Assembly (NCBI GenBank): GCA_002338385.1
Contig: DDIE01000046.1
Coordinates: 1 to 8,174, forward strand
Direction of reading: 5' to 3'
From: Proteobacteria bacterium UBA1858
GTDB lineage: Bacteria; Pseudomonadota; Gammaproteobacteria; UBA4575
Length of the DNA: 8,174 nt
Part shown: one piece after another, positions 1 to 7,205 of the stretch
Layout: every line of letters begins with the position of its first letter
Numbering within the stretch: position 1 is the stretch's first letter
The notes under the pieces: model-generated
What the model was told of the DNA's origin: nothing
Database searches by the model: none
The model's input: the letters and a program-made list of their open reading frames with translations, nothing else
Program-made: the position numbers and the translations under genes

Positions 1-2276
1 ATTTTGATATCGATTTTTGTATGGCTGGACGAGATCGTGTGATTGAGTATGTCGCTAGTCGCTACGGACGTGAAAAAGTCAGTCAAATCATCACCTATGG
101 CACCATGGCTGCAAAAGCGGTGGTACGCGATGTTGGTCGGGTGCTTGGTCACCCTTACGGATTTGTTGATCGTATTGCGAAAATGATTCCGTTTGAAGTT
201 GGTATGACGCTCGCTAAAGCGATTAAGAATGAAAAAGATTTTCGCCAGCTGATTGATGACGATGAGGACGTCAGCGCACTCATTGACATGGCGCTGCAAC
301 TGGAGGGGCTGGTCAGAAATGCGGGCAAGCATGCCGGTGGCGTAGTCATCGCACCTTCAAAATTGACTGACTTTACCCCCTTATTTTGTGAGGCAGGTGG
401 CGCGAATGTAGTCACTCAACTGGATAAAGATGATGTCGAGGCAATAGGTCTGGTCAAATTTGACTTCCTAGGCTTGCGCACCTTGACGATTATCGATCGC
501 ACCCTACAGATGGCTAACCGCAGACGTCAACAAGAGGGCTTGGCCGATATCGATTTGAATGTCTTGCCGCTGGATGATGAGCCGACCTATGCGCTGTTAC
601 AAAATCAGCAAACCACCGCAGTGTTTCAGCTAGAGTCGGATGGCTTGAAAGAAATCCTCGGGCGCCTCAAACCAGATAAGTTTGAAGACGTGGTGGCGAT
701 GGTGGCACTTTATCGGCCGGGACCCCTGCAATCCGGCATGGTGGATGATTTTATTGATCGCAAGCATGGCGCCAAAGTGGAATATCCACACCCAGATCTT
801 GAGTCAATCCTAACTGAAACCTATGGCGTCATTCTCTATCAAGAGCAGGTGATGCAGATCGCCCAAATACTGGCGGGCTATACCTTGGGTGGGGCTGATT
901 TATTGCGCCGTGCGATGGGTAAAAAGAAACCTGAGGAGATGGCCAAACAACGCTCAATTTTTGTTGATGGTGCAGTCGCGCGCAATGTCGAGGAGGCTCA
1001 AGCGACTTACATTTTCGACCTAATGGAAAAATTCGCTGGTTACGGTTTTAATAAATCTCATTCGGTCGCGTATGCCATGTTGTCCTATCAGACGGCGTGG
1101 TTGAAAACCCATTATCCTGCTGAATTCATGGCGTCCGTGTTATCGGCGGATATGGATAACACGGATAAAGTGGTCCAACTGCGAGATGAATGTAAGAGTA
1201 TGCAGATTGAGGTGATGCCGCCACATGTCAATCAATCAGATTATGCCTTCACCGTGATTGATAAAATGAAAATAGTCTATGGGCTGGGCGCTATCAAAGG
1301 CGTCGGTGAAGCAGCTATCGAAGCACTCATTAACGAGCGTCACGCTCAGGGTGATTATCAATCTTTGCATGATTTGTGTATGCGTCTGGAAACACAGAAG
1401 TTCAATCGTCGCAGTATGGAGGCATTGATTCGTTCAGGTGCGCTCGATAGTTTTGGCCAAACACGTGCCACTTTGATGCATCACTTACCGCGTGCCATGC
1501 AAACCGCGGAACAACATCATCGCAATAATACCTTGGGCCAAAATGATATGTTTGGAGGTGAGCAAACTATCGTGCGTGAGGGTACGATAGAACAAAAACC
1601 CGAGTGGGATAGTGACACGCTGTTGGCTGCTGAGCGCGAAACATTGGGTCTGTATTTCTCGGGTCATCCTGTGGATCAGTATTTCCCAGAGTTGATCAAT
1701 ATTGTGGGTAAATCGTTATGCGAACGCCTGACGATGCCGATCCCGAAAGTAGAAAATAATTATCGTAAGCAAGACATGAATACTGTGCGCGTAGCAGGTT
1801 TATTAATAGATATGCGCTTACGTAATAGTGCCTCAGGTCGAATTGCATTTCTTACTATTGATGACACCACCGAGCGCATGAATGTGGCGGTGTTTGCCGA
1901 TACTTACAGCGCCTACAAGCAGCTGCTCGTTAAAGATCAGATTTTAGTTATCGAGGGTTCAGTCAGTCTCGATGAGCGCACTGGCAAGCCCAGCTTGCGT
2001 GCCAAGCAGGTAGCACGTTTAGAAGATGTGCGCGTGGAACAGGGCCGCGCAGTATTAATTAAACTGGCTGAGCCAAAACCAACGCTGGTGACAGAAATGC
2101 GCACCACCCTAAAACCTTATTTACAGGGTAAGTGTCAGGTGCACATTGCTTATTCATCCCAATCTGCACAAGCTCAGTTTCAACTTGGTCCAGAGTGGAA
2201 TGTGACACCTGAGCGTGAATTACTCCGTCGCTTGCAAGCACTGGATGGGGTTGTATCAACCCATGTGATGTATTGA
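1..2276 (+). CDS. dnaE: DNA polymerase III subunit alpha, C-terminal two thirds (5' end outside window)
   Basis: This is the catalytic subunit of the replicative DNA polymerase III holoenzyme. The reading frame is open from base 3 and the gene starts upstream of the window, so the ATG at 21 is an internal Met, not the start. The visible 757 codons match about E. coli residues 400-1160 (recalled length 1160). The window opens on FDIDFC, which carries the first two palm aspartates (E. coli D401/D403); the third (D555 equivalent) is in KFDFLGL, with its codon at 462-464. The fingers motif RRAMGKKKPEEMAKQR is at visible residues 302-317. A helix-hairpin-helix segment (GLGAIKGVGEAA) begins near residue 427. 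The internal beta-clamp-binding motif QNDMF is at 1539-1553. An OB-fold region runs from about residue 595 to 675, then the tau-binding C-terminal domain. All key residues in view are intact and there is no frameshift. The family assignment is near certain. Confidence 0.98.
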   Translation, partial: FDIDFCMAGRDRVIEYVASRYGREKVSQIITYGTMAAKAVVRDVGRVLGHPYGFVDRIAKMIPFEVGMTLAKAIKNEKDFRQLIDDDEDVSALIDMALQLEGLVRNAGKHAGGVVIAPSKLTDFTPLFCEAGGANVVTQLDKDDVEAIGLVKFDFLGLRTLTIIDRTLQMANRRRQQEGLADIDLNVLPLDDEPTYALLQNQQTTAVFQLESDGLKEILGRLKPDKFEDVVAMVALYRPGPLQSGMVDDFIDRKHGAKVEYPHPDLESILTETYGVILYQEQVMQIAQILAGYTLGGADLLRRAMGKKKPEEMAKQRSIFVDGAVARNVEEAQATYIFDLMEKFAGYGFNKSHSVAYAMLSYQTAWLKTHYPAEFMASVLSADMDNTDKVVQLRDECKSMQIEVMPPHVNQSDYAFTVIDKMKIVYGLGAIKGVGEAAIEALINERHAQGDYQSLHDLCMRLETQKFNRRSMEALIRSGALDSFGQTRATLMHHLPRAMQTAEQHHRNNTLGQNDMFGGEQTIVREGTIEQKPEWDSDTLLAAERETLGLYFSGHPVDQYFPELINIVGKSLCERLTMPIPKVENNYRKQDMNTVRVAGLLIDMRLRNSASGRIAFLTIDDTTERMNVAVFADTYSAYKQLLVKDQILVIEGSVSLDERTGKPSLRAKQVARLEDVRVEQGRAVLIKLAEPKPTLVTEMRTTLKPYLQGKCQVHIAYSSQSAQAQFQLGPEWNVTPERELLRRLQALDGVVSTHVMY
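1567..1590 (+). other. Hairpin within dnaE coding sequence
   Basis: CTATCGT (1567-1573) and ACGATAG (1584-1590) are perfect inverted repeats. The stem extends inward by a G-U and a C-G pair to nine base pairs with a six-base loop. It lies just after the clamp-binding motif, in a linker that is poorly conserved in the family. There is no U-tract after it, so it is not an intrinsic terminator. It may be chance. Confidence 0.3.
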
Positions 2277-2290
2277 CGGATAGCAATAAC

Positions 2291-2323
2291 TTTCATGAAA
2301 TCATCTGCAACAACGACTATAAT
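2291..2323 (+). promoter_or_regulatory. Candidate accA promoter with overlapping palindrome
   Basis: The dnaE-accA gap contains a perfect sigma70 -10 box, TATAAT, at 2318-2323. No good -35 sits at standard spacing: the hexamer 17 bases upstream (2295-2300) is ATGAAA. A TTGACG at 2273-2278 overlaps the dnaE stop but is 39 bases away, too far to pair. The -35 position is instead covered by a perfect 10-base palindrome, TTTCATGAAA (2291-2300), which could be an operator or activator site. Transcription would start near 2330, giving a leader of about 18 bases before accA. The weak -35 suggests either an activated promoter or a chance -10. Confidence 0.45.
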
Positions 2324-2336
2324 AGCGAAAAAATTT

Positions 2337-2341
2337 AGAAG
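2337..2341 (+). promoter_or_regulatory. Weak Shine-Dalgarno of accA
   Basis: AGAAG lies six bases before the accA ATG. It is a one-mismatch version of AGGAG at suitable spacing and supports the start at 2348. Confidence 0.5.
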
Positions 2342-2347
2342 TCTGTT

Positions 2348-3304
2348 ATGAACTCTGATTATCTGGAATTTGAACAACCGATCGCTGAATTAGAGGCAAA
2401 GATCGATGAACTGCGTCGTGTTGAGTCAGATAACGAGATGCAGCTGGGTGATGAGATTGCCAAACTACAAGCCAAATGCCAAAGCTTGACTGAATCAACC
2501 TTTAGCAATTTAACTGCTTGGCAAGTCGCCCAGATAGCACGCCATCCTAATCGGCCTTATACGCTCGATTACATCTCACAGTTATGCACAGATTTTGAGG
2601 AGCTGCATGGTGATCGCGCCTATGCTGATGATGCTGCGATTATCTGTGGTATAGCTCGGTTTGAAGGTCGTGCAGTGGCCATCATTGGGCATCAAAAAGG
2701 GCGTAACACGAAAGAAAATCTGCATCGAAATTTTGGTATGCCGCGACCCGAGGGTTATCGCAAGGCATTACGTATCATGGAAACCGCAGAAAAATTCCCC
2801 CTGCCGATTCTGACCTTCATCGATACACCCGGCGCCTATCCTGGCGTAGGTGCGGAAGAGCGTGGCCAAGCACAAGCCATTGCTAAAAATCTGTACCGTA
2901 TGGCGGAGCTCAAAACACCGATTATCTCTACCGTCATCGGTGAAGGTGGCTCCGGTGGTGCCTTGGCAATTGGGGTATGTGACCATTTATCGATGTTGAG
3001 CTACAGTACTTATTCTGTCATCTCACCGGAGGGCTGTGCCTCTATCCTGTATAAAAATGCCGACAAGGCACAAGATGCGGCAGAATCAATGGGCATCACC
3101 TCCAAACGTCTCATGGAATTGCACTTGATTGACGAAATTATCGCTGAACCTCTCAATGGCGCACATCGCGATCTAGCCGCGACCTGTGCCAATCTCAAGG
3201 CTTCTCTATGCCAAAGTCTGGCGCGTTTGGGCAAGCTGGATACCCAACAACTGCTGACTAATCGGTATCAAAAACTAACCACCTATGGGGTATTCAAAGA
3301 TTAG
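2348..3304 (+). CDS. accA: Acetyl-CoA carboxylase carboxyltransferase subunit alpha
   Basis: AccA pairs with AccD (not in this window) to form the carboxyltransferase that moves the carboxyl group from biotin on AccB to acetyl-CoA, making malonyl-CoA for fatty acid synthesis in the cytoplasm. The protein has 318 residues against 319 in E. coli. The N-terminus YLEFEQPIAELEAKIDEL matches the family start and fixes the ATG at 2348; it leads into a helical, coiled-coil-like segment to about residue 50. The crotonase-fold core follows, with GHQKGR at residue 114, TPGAYPGVGAEERGQ at 160 and the glycine-rich GEGGSGGALAIGV at 198; the last two contain the backbone-amide turns expected of an oxyanion-hole fold. 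It lies 71 bases after dnaE, probably with its own promoter in the gap, and is followed closely by tilS. Nothing is missing. Confidence 0.98.
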   Translation: MNSDYLEFEQPIAELEAKIDELRRVESDNEMQLGDEIAKLQAKCQSLTESTFSNLTAWQVAQIARHPNRPYTLDYISQLCTDFEELHGDRAYADDAAIICGIARFEGRAVAIIGHQKGRNTKENLHRNFGMPRPEGYRKALRIMETAEKFPLPILTFIDTPGAYPGVGAEERGQAQAIAKNLYRMAELKTPIISTVIGEGGSGGALAIGVCDHLSMLSYSTYSVISPEGCASILYKNADKAQDAAESMGITSKRLMELHLIDEIIAEPLNGAHRDLAATCANLKASLCQSLARLGKLDTQQLLTNRYQKLTTYGVFKD

Positions 3305-3322
3305 TTTTTGGCCTGCGCCAAG

Positions 3323-4585
3323 ATGAAGGCTATCACTACAGCGCTGCACGCAGCGTTGACAACAATTGCTCCCCAACAGACTATCTATATTGCCTTCAGT
3401 GGCGGCCTAGATTCTAGTGTACTGCTGCATGCCAGTCATACCATTGCCCTGCGTCAGCAACGTCGCCTGCAAGCAATTCATGTCGATCATCAAATGCAAG
3501 CGGCGGCCACGCAGATGGCGCAGCACTGCCAACATATATGCGACCAACTTGGCGTGCAATTACATACTTGCCAAGTCAACATCGCAGAATATGTGCAGCT
3601 GGGGCCAGAGGGTGCAGCGCGTGAGGCGCGTTACCATGCCTTCAGCCAGTATCTGCAAGAGAATGATGTGCTGTTTACTGCCCATCACGCGGATGATCAA
3701 GTTGAGACCGTACTGTTGAGACTGTTGCGCGGCGCAGGCAGCCGCGGTTTGGTCGGTTGCTTGAGTGAGAGAACCTTGGGGGTGGGTCAGTTGCGGCGAC
3801 CGTTACTGGCCATCCCGCGTGCACAACTGGAACACTACGCGCGTGTGCATAAGTTGAGCGTTTACCACGATGCCAGTAACGACGCACTCGAATTTGAGCG
3901 CAATTATCTGCGCCACAAAGTGATGCCGACGATTGTTGCACGTTGGCCACATGTCGGGACGAGCATTGCGCGTAGCAGTCAATGGCAGTTCGAGACTGCG
4001 CACTTATTAGATCGACTCGCGCAACAGGATTTGGCCAACTGCACGGACAATCCTCTGGCTATTGAACAATTGCCAGAGGATCAGGCCAGCTTAAAGAACG
4101 CTTTACGCTGGTGGATTCAGCGACAGGGTCTGGCGCTGCCCGGTGCGCGCGTGCTGCAGGAAATTGTCAGCCAACTATTACCTGCTGGAGATGATGCCAT
4201 GGCCTGTGTACGCTGGCAGGATAACGAGCTCAGAAAATATCGGGCTAAAGTGTATGCGTTGCAGCGCTTAACGGCGCATGATGCCAGTATTTGTCTGGAT
4301 TGGGATTTAACGCATGACCTCAACCTAGATGCCCTCAAGATGCGCTTGACACGTGCGCGACTTGAACAAGCAGGGCTGCAATTAACGGGCATTGATCGGC
4401 TGCAGGTCAGATTCAGACAAGGTGGCGAGTCGTTGCGCCCACGTGGGCGCGGTTGTGAAAAAACACTCAAGACATTATTTCAGGAGGCGGGCGTACCGCC
4501 GTGGTTAAGATCGCGTATCCCGCTGCTATATCACCAACAACAGCTTATTTATGTCTTTGGATACTGGATTCACGAGGGTTATTGA
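3323..4585 (+). CDS. tilS: tRNA(Ile)-lysidine synthetase
   Basis: TilS uses ATP and lysine to convert C34 of the CAU-anticodon tRNA-Ile to lysidine, so that it reads AUA and accepts isoleucine. The N-terminal PP-loop ATPase has SGGLDS at residues 26-31 (3398-3415), then HHADDQVET from residue 121 and NYLRHK near 194. A central helical TilS domain follows. The C-terminal domain, from about residue 340, ends with the typical SLRPRGRG ... EAGVPPWLR segment. With the ATG at 3323 the protein has 420 residues (E. coli 432), with a slightly shorter C-terminus. A TTG at 3308 in the same frame would add five residues (425 in all). I prefer the ATG because PP-loop motifs usually lie about 20-25 residues in, but neither start has a clear Shine-Dalgarno. 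The gene starts 18 bases (or 3 for TTG) after the accA stop, so it is probably co-transcribed with accA. Confidence 0.95.
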   Translation: MKAITTALHAALTTIAPQQTIYIAFSGGLDSSVLLHASHTIALRQQRRLQAIHVDHQMQAAATQMAQHCQHICDQLGVQLHTCQVNIAEYVQLGPEGAAREARYHAFSQYLQENDVLFTAHHADDQVETVLLRLLRGAGSRGLVGCLSERTLGVGQLRRPLLAIPRAQLEHYARVHKLSVYHDASNDALEFERNYLRHKVMPTIVARWPHVGTSIARSSQWQFETAHLLDRLAQQDLANCTDNPLAIEQLPEDQASLKNALRWWIQRQGLALPGARVLQEIVSQLLPAGDDAMACVRWQDNELRKYRAKVYALQRLTAHDASICLDWDLTHDLNLDALKMRLTRARLEQAGLQLTGIDRLQVRFRQGGESLRPRGRGCEKTLKTLFQEAGVPPWLRSRIPLLYHQQQLIYVFGYWIHEGY

Positions 4586-4614
4586 TTGAGGCATACCGCC
4601 TGCTTTGCTATCCT
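4586..4614 (+). promoter_or_regulatory. Candidate extended -10 promoter of pyrG
   Basis: In the 60-base tilS-pyrG gap, TTGAGG (4586-4591) and TATCCT (4609-4614) each match four of six consensus bases at the ideal 17-base spacing. A TGC directly before TATCCT supplies an extended -10. Transcription would begin around 4619-4623, within ACCCA. A short inverted repeat AGGC/GCCT (4589-4601) lies inside the spacer and is too weak to be a terminator. Confidence 0.4.
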
Positions 4615-4645
4615 GATTACCCATCCTGTACTCTGGAATTAATCA

Positions 4646-6340
4646 ATGACACGATACATATTTATTACCGGCGGGGTGGTCTCTTCCTTAGGTAAAGGCA
4701 TCGCCAGTGCCTCTCTGGGTGCAATTCTAGAGGCGCGCGGTCTGTCGATTACCATGATTAAACTGGATCCATATATCAATGTCGATCCTGGCACGATGAG
4801 TCCCTTCCAGCACGGCGAAGTCTATGTCACCGATGATGGGGCTGAAACGGATCTTGATCTGGGCCATTACGAGCGTTTTGTTCGCTTCCGATCGTCCAAA
4901 AATAATAATTTTACCACCGGTCAGATATACGAGAATGTGATCCGCAAAGAGCGTCGTGGTGACTATCTGGGGGGCACGGTACAGGTAATTCCCCATATTA
5001 CCGATGAAATCAAACAGTCCGTGCGCAAAGGGTCCGAGGGCGTCGATGTGGCGCTGGTTGAAATTGGCGGCACCGTGGGTGATATCGAATCGCTGCCGTT
5101 CCTCGAAGCGATACGTCAAATGGGTGTCGAGTTGGGACGTAAGCATGTGATGTATATTCACCTTACGCTAGTGCCTTATATCAATGCATCAGGTGAAGTT
5201 AAAACTAAGCCTACCCAGCACTCAGTGAAAGAATTACGTTCGATTGGTATCCAGCCTGATATTCTGTTGTGTCGCAGTGATCGCGCATTGCCTGATAATG
5301 AGCGCCGCAAAATTGCTTTATTCACCAATGTCGAAGAACGTGCGGTCATTTCCTCTGTGGACATGAATAGTATCTATAAAATACCGCTGTGGCTGCATTC
5401 ACAGGGACTGGATAACATTGTGTTGGAGAAATTTCAGCTGGAACTGCCGGTGGCTGATTTGACTGATTGGAAAGAGGTAGTGCATGCCATTGAATTCCCA
5501 GAGATTGAAATCAATGTCTATATGGTCGGCAAGTATGTGGAAATGACAGAGTCATATAAATCACTCAATGAAGCGCTTATTCATGCCGGCGCGAAGACCC
5601 AAACCCAAGTCAATATTACCTATCTAGATTCAGAAACACTTGAAACCAATGGGACTGAAATTCTTGCTCAAGCGGATGCTATTTTAGTGCCGGGCGGATT
5701 TGGCCATCGCGGCATTGAAGGTAAGATTTTGGCCGCTAAATATGCGCGTGAGAATCATATTCCATATCTTGGGATCTGCCTGGGCATGCAGGTAGCAGTG
5801 ATTGACTATGCCCGCCATGTGGCTGGTTTAGAACAGGCGCACAGTACTGAATTTGATGAACATACCCCCGCGCCTGTGATCGCGTTGATCACCGAATGGC
5901 AGCAGAGTGATGGCCGTGTCGAAAAACGCTCAAAACTGACGGATCTGGGTGGTTCGATGCGCTTGGGTGCGCAGCAATGTCAATTAGCCGAGCATTCGCT
6001 GGCAGAGAAAATGTACGCTCAGGCGACTATTTTTGAGCGCCATCGTCATCGCTATGAATTCAATAACAATTATCTGCAGCAGTTGGCAGAGGCTGGCCTG
6101 GCCTTTACCGGTAAATCTATTGATGACAAGTTGGTTGAGGTGGTGGAGATCAAGGCGCATCCATGGTTCCTGGGCTGTCAGTTCCATCCGGAATTCACCT
6201 CTACCCCGCGCGATGGTCACCCATTGTTCTCTGGCTTTGTTAACGCCGCCCGAAAATTACGTGAACAACAAGTGGAGATCACCTCAAATGTTGAGGTCTT
6301 GGGCGAGGTTGAGCCCGTCATGCAAAAAGATCAAGCATGA
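4646..6340 (+). CDS. pyrG: CTP synthase (glutamine-hydrolysing)
   Basis: PyrG makes CTP from UTP, ATP and glutamine, the last step of pyrimidine nucleotide synthesis. The N-terminal synthase domain (about residues 1-265) has the P-loop GGVVSSLGKG at 9-18, the Mg-binding aspartate in TDLDLGHYERF (D71) and glutamate in EIGGTVGDIES (E139). The class I glutamine amidotransferase domain follows, with PGGFGHRGIEGK, the nucleophile C378 in GICLGMQ, and H514/E516 in QFHPEF. These correspond to E. coli D72, E140, C379, H515 and E517, each offset by one. The start at 4646 gives the family's usual N-terminus; GGAA at 4635-4638 is a weak Shine-Dalgarno. The protein has 564 residues against 545 in E. coli; most of the excess is a C-terminal tail of about 20 residues after KLREQQ. 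The stop codon overlaps the kdsA start. Confidence 0.99.
   Translation: MTRYIFITGGVVSSLGKGIASASLGAILEARGLSITMIKLDPYINVDPGTMSPFQHGEVYVTDDGAETDLDLGHYERFVRFRSSKNNNFTTGQIYENVIRKERRGDYLGGTVQVIPHITDEIKQSVRKGSEGVDVALVEIGGTVGDIESLPFLEAIRQMGVELGRKHVMYIHLTLVPYINASGEVKTKPTQHSVKELRSIGIQPDILLCRSDRALPDNERRKIALFTNVEERAVISSVDMNSIYKIPLWLHSQGLDNIVLEKFQLELPVADLTDWKEVVHAIEFPEIEINVYMVGKYVEMTESYKSLNEALIHAGAKTQTQVNITYLDSETLETNGTEILAQADAILVPGGFGHRGIEGKILAAKYARENHIPYLGICLGMQVAVIDYARHVAGLEQAHSTEFDEHTPAPVIALITEWQQSDGRVEKRSKLTDLGGSMRLGAQQCQLAEHSLAEKMYAQATIFERHRHRYEFNNNYLQQLAEAGLAFTGKSIDDKLVEVVEIKAHPWFLGCQFHPEFTSTPRDGHPLFSGFVNAARKLREQQVEITSNVEVLGEVEPVMQKDQA
6281..6316 (+). other. Two adjacent hairpins at the 3' end of pyrG, before kdsA
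   Basis: ACCTCAA (6281-6287) and TTGAGGT (6291-6297) form a perfect seven-base-pair stem with a three-base loop. Four bases later GGGC (6301-6304) and GCCC (6313-6316) can form a second stem with an eight-base loop, extendable by a T-G pair. Both lie in the part of pyrG coding for its non-conserved C-terminal tail and end about 20 bases before the kdsA start. There is no T-run, so this is not an intrinsic terminator. A role in mRNA processing or in tuning kdsA translation is inference only. Confidence 0.35.
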
Positions 6341-7161
6341 AACTCTGTCACTTTGAGGTCGGTCAAGATCAGCCGTTTTTCTTGATCGCGGGTCCCTGTG
6401 TGATCGAGAGTCTGACCTTGGCGCAGGATACCGCAGGGCAATTGCAAGAAATCTGCAGCCAGCTACATATCCCGCTCATTTATAAATCGTCCTTTGATAA
6501 GGCTAATCGTACGTCTGCAAGCAGCTTTCGTGGGCCTGGGCTGGAACAGGGTTTGCAGATACTAGCCACCATCAAGCAGCAATTTGGCTTGCCAATTCTG
6601 ACTGATGTGCATGAAGATACGCCGCTGGACGAGGTCAAAGAGGTCGTTGATGTTCTTCAAACGCCAGCTTTTTTGTGTCGCCAGACGAACTATATTCAGC
6701 GCGTTGCGGCAACCGGACTGCCGGTTAACATTAAAAAAGGACAATTTTTGTCCCCCTGGGACATGCAACATGTGGTGAGCAAGGCTAAATCCACGGGAAA
6801 TGAACACATTATGGTGTGTGAGCGCGGTGTATCATTTGGATATGGTAACCTAGTGTCCGATATGCGCTCGCTGGCAATCATGCAGGATACCGGATGTCCA
6901 GTAGTGTTTGATGCGACACATTCGGTACAATTGCCGGGCGGGGAAGGCGCATGCTCAGGGGGACAAAGAGAATTTGTGCCGGTGCTGGCACGTGCAGCGA
7001 TGGCGGTAGGCATTGCTGGGTTGTTTATCGAAACCCATCCAAATCCTGCTCAAGCTAAGAGTGATGGCCCCAACTCTTGGCCACTGGATCAAGTGGCAGA
7101 GCTATTAAGCGTGCTGCGTGAACTTGATCAAATAGCAAAATCTTCACCTCTGATGCGTTAG
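6337..7161 (+). CDS. kdsA: 3-deoxy-8-phosphooctulonate (Kdo8P) synthase, metal-dependent type
   Basis: KdsA condenses phosphoenolpyruvate with arabinose 5-phosphate to give Kdo 8-phosphate, precursor of the inner-core sugar of LPS. The 274-residue protein (E. coli 284) is a TIM-barrel DAHP/KDO8P synthase: KSSFDKANRTS, FRGPGLEQGL, TDVHE, PAFLCRQTN, VNIKKGQF, CERGVSFGYGNLV and DATHSVQLPGG are all present. The motif IAGPCVIES puts Cys at residue 21, where the E. coli enzyme has Asn. With H195, E232 and D243 it matches the metal ligands of the Aquifex aeolicus enzyme (C11, H185, E222, D233), each offset by exactly ten, so it should need a divalent metal. The start overlaps the pyrG stop (ATGA), indicating translational coupling; there is no clear Shine-Dalgarno. 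The product feeds KdsC and KdsB, and KdsB uses CTP made by PyrG. Confidence 0.98.
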   Translation: MKLCHFEVGQDQPFFLIAGPCVIESLTLAQDTAGQLQEICSQLHIPLIYKSSFDKANRTSASSFRGPGLEQGLQILATIKQQFGLPILTDVHEDTPLDEVKEVVDVLQTPAFLCRQTNYIQRVAATGLPVNIKKGQFLSPWDMQHVVSKAKSTGNEHIMVCERGVSFGYGNLVSDMRSLAIMQDTGCPVVFDATHSVQLPGGEGACSGGQREFVPVLARAAMAVGIAGLFIETHPNPAQAKSDGPNSWPLDQVAELLSVLRELDQIAKSSPLMR

Positions 7162-7165
7162 CTTC

Positions 7166-7197
7166 AGGGAGTGTTTTAGGTGCTCAATACTATATAA
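7166..7197 (+). promoter_or_regulatory. Shine-Dalgarno plus 5-codon mini-ORF upstream of eno
   Basis: AGGGAG at 7166-7171 is the best Shine-Dalgarno sequence in any of the gaps, but it is 34 bases from the eno ATG. Eight bases after it a GTG (7180) opens a five-codon frame, GTG CTC AAT ACT ATA, ending at TAA (7195-7197), eight bases before the eno start. It could be a leader mini-ORF that delivers ribosomes to eno by reinitiation, or a ribosome standby site, or chance. Confidence 0.25.
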
Positions 7198-7198
7198 A
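7170..7198 (+). promoter_or_regulatory. Possible weak eno promoter
   Basis: The AT-rich TATATAAAT before eno includes TATAAA at 7193-7198, a five of six match to the -10 consensus. The hexamer 17 bases upstream (AGTGTT, 7170-7175) is a poor -35. Transcription would start about at the eno ATG itself, leaving almost no leader, which argues against it being the main eno promoter. Confidence 0.2.
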
Positions 7199-7205
7199 TA
7201 CAGTT

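Noticed and set aside
21..23. ATG at 21 as the start of dnaE
   Set aside because: The frame is open upstream and already codes for the FDIDFC catalytic motif, so this Met is internal and the gene begins outside the window.
2273..2278. TTGACG overlapping the dnaE stop as the -35 of the accA promoter
   Set aside because: It is 39 bases from the only good -10 box, far beyond sigma70 spacing, and no suitable -10 lies 16-18 bases after it.
4589..4601. AGGC/GCCT inverted repeat after tilS as a terminator
   Set aside because: The stem has only four pairs and no T-run follows; it cannot be supported as a terminator.
4501..4695. A 64-codon + strand frame across the tilS-pyrG junction
   Set aside because: It overlaps the conserved TilS C-terminus and the PyrG P-loop region in another frame; it is a shadow.
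4727..5161. A 144-codon reading frame on the - strand opposite pyrG
   Set aside because: It lies opposite the highly conserved synthase domain of PyrG, and such antisense frames arise from its codon pattern. No domain or ribosome binding site is seen.
6033..6356. A 107-codon + strand frame across the pyrG-kdsA junction
   Set aside because: It is out of frame with both well-supported genes and has no family features.
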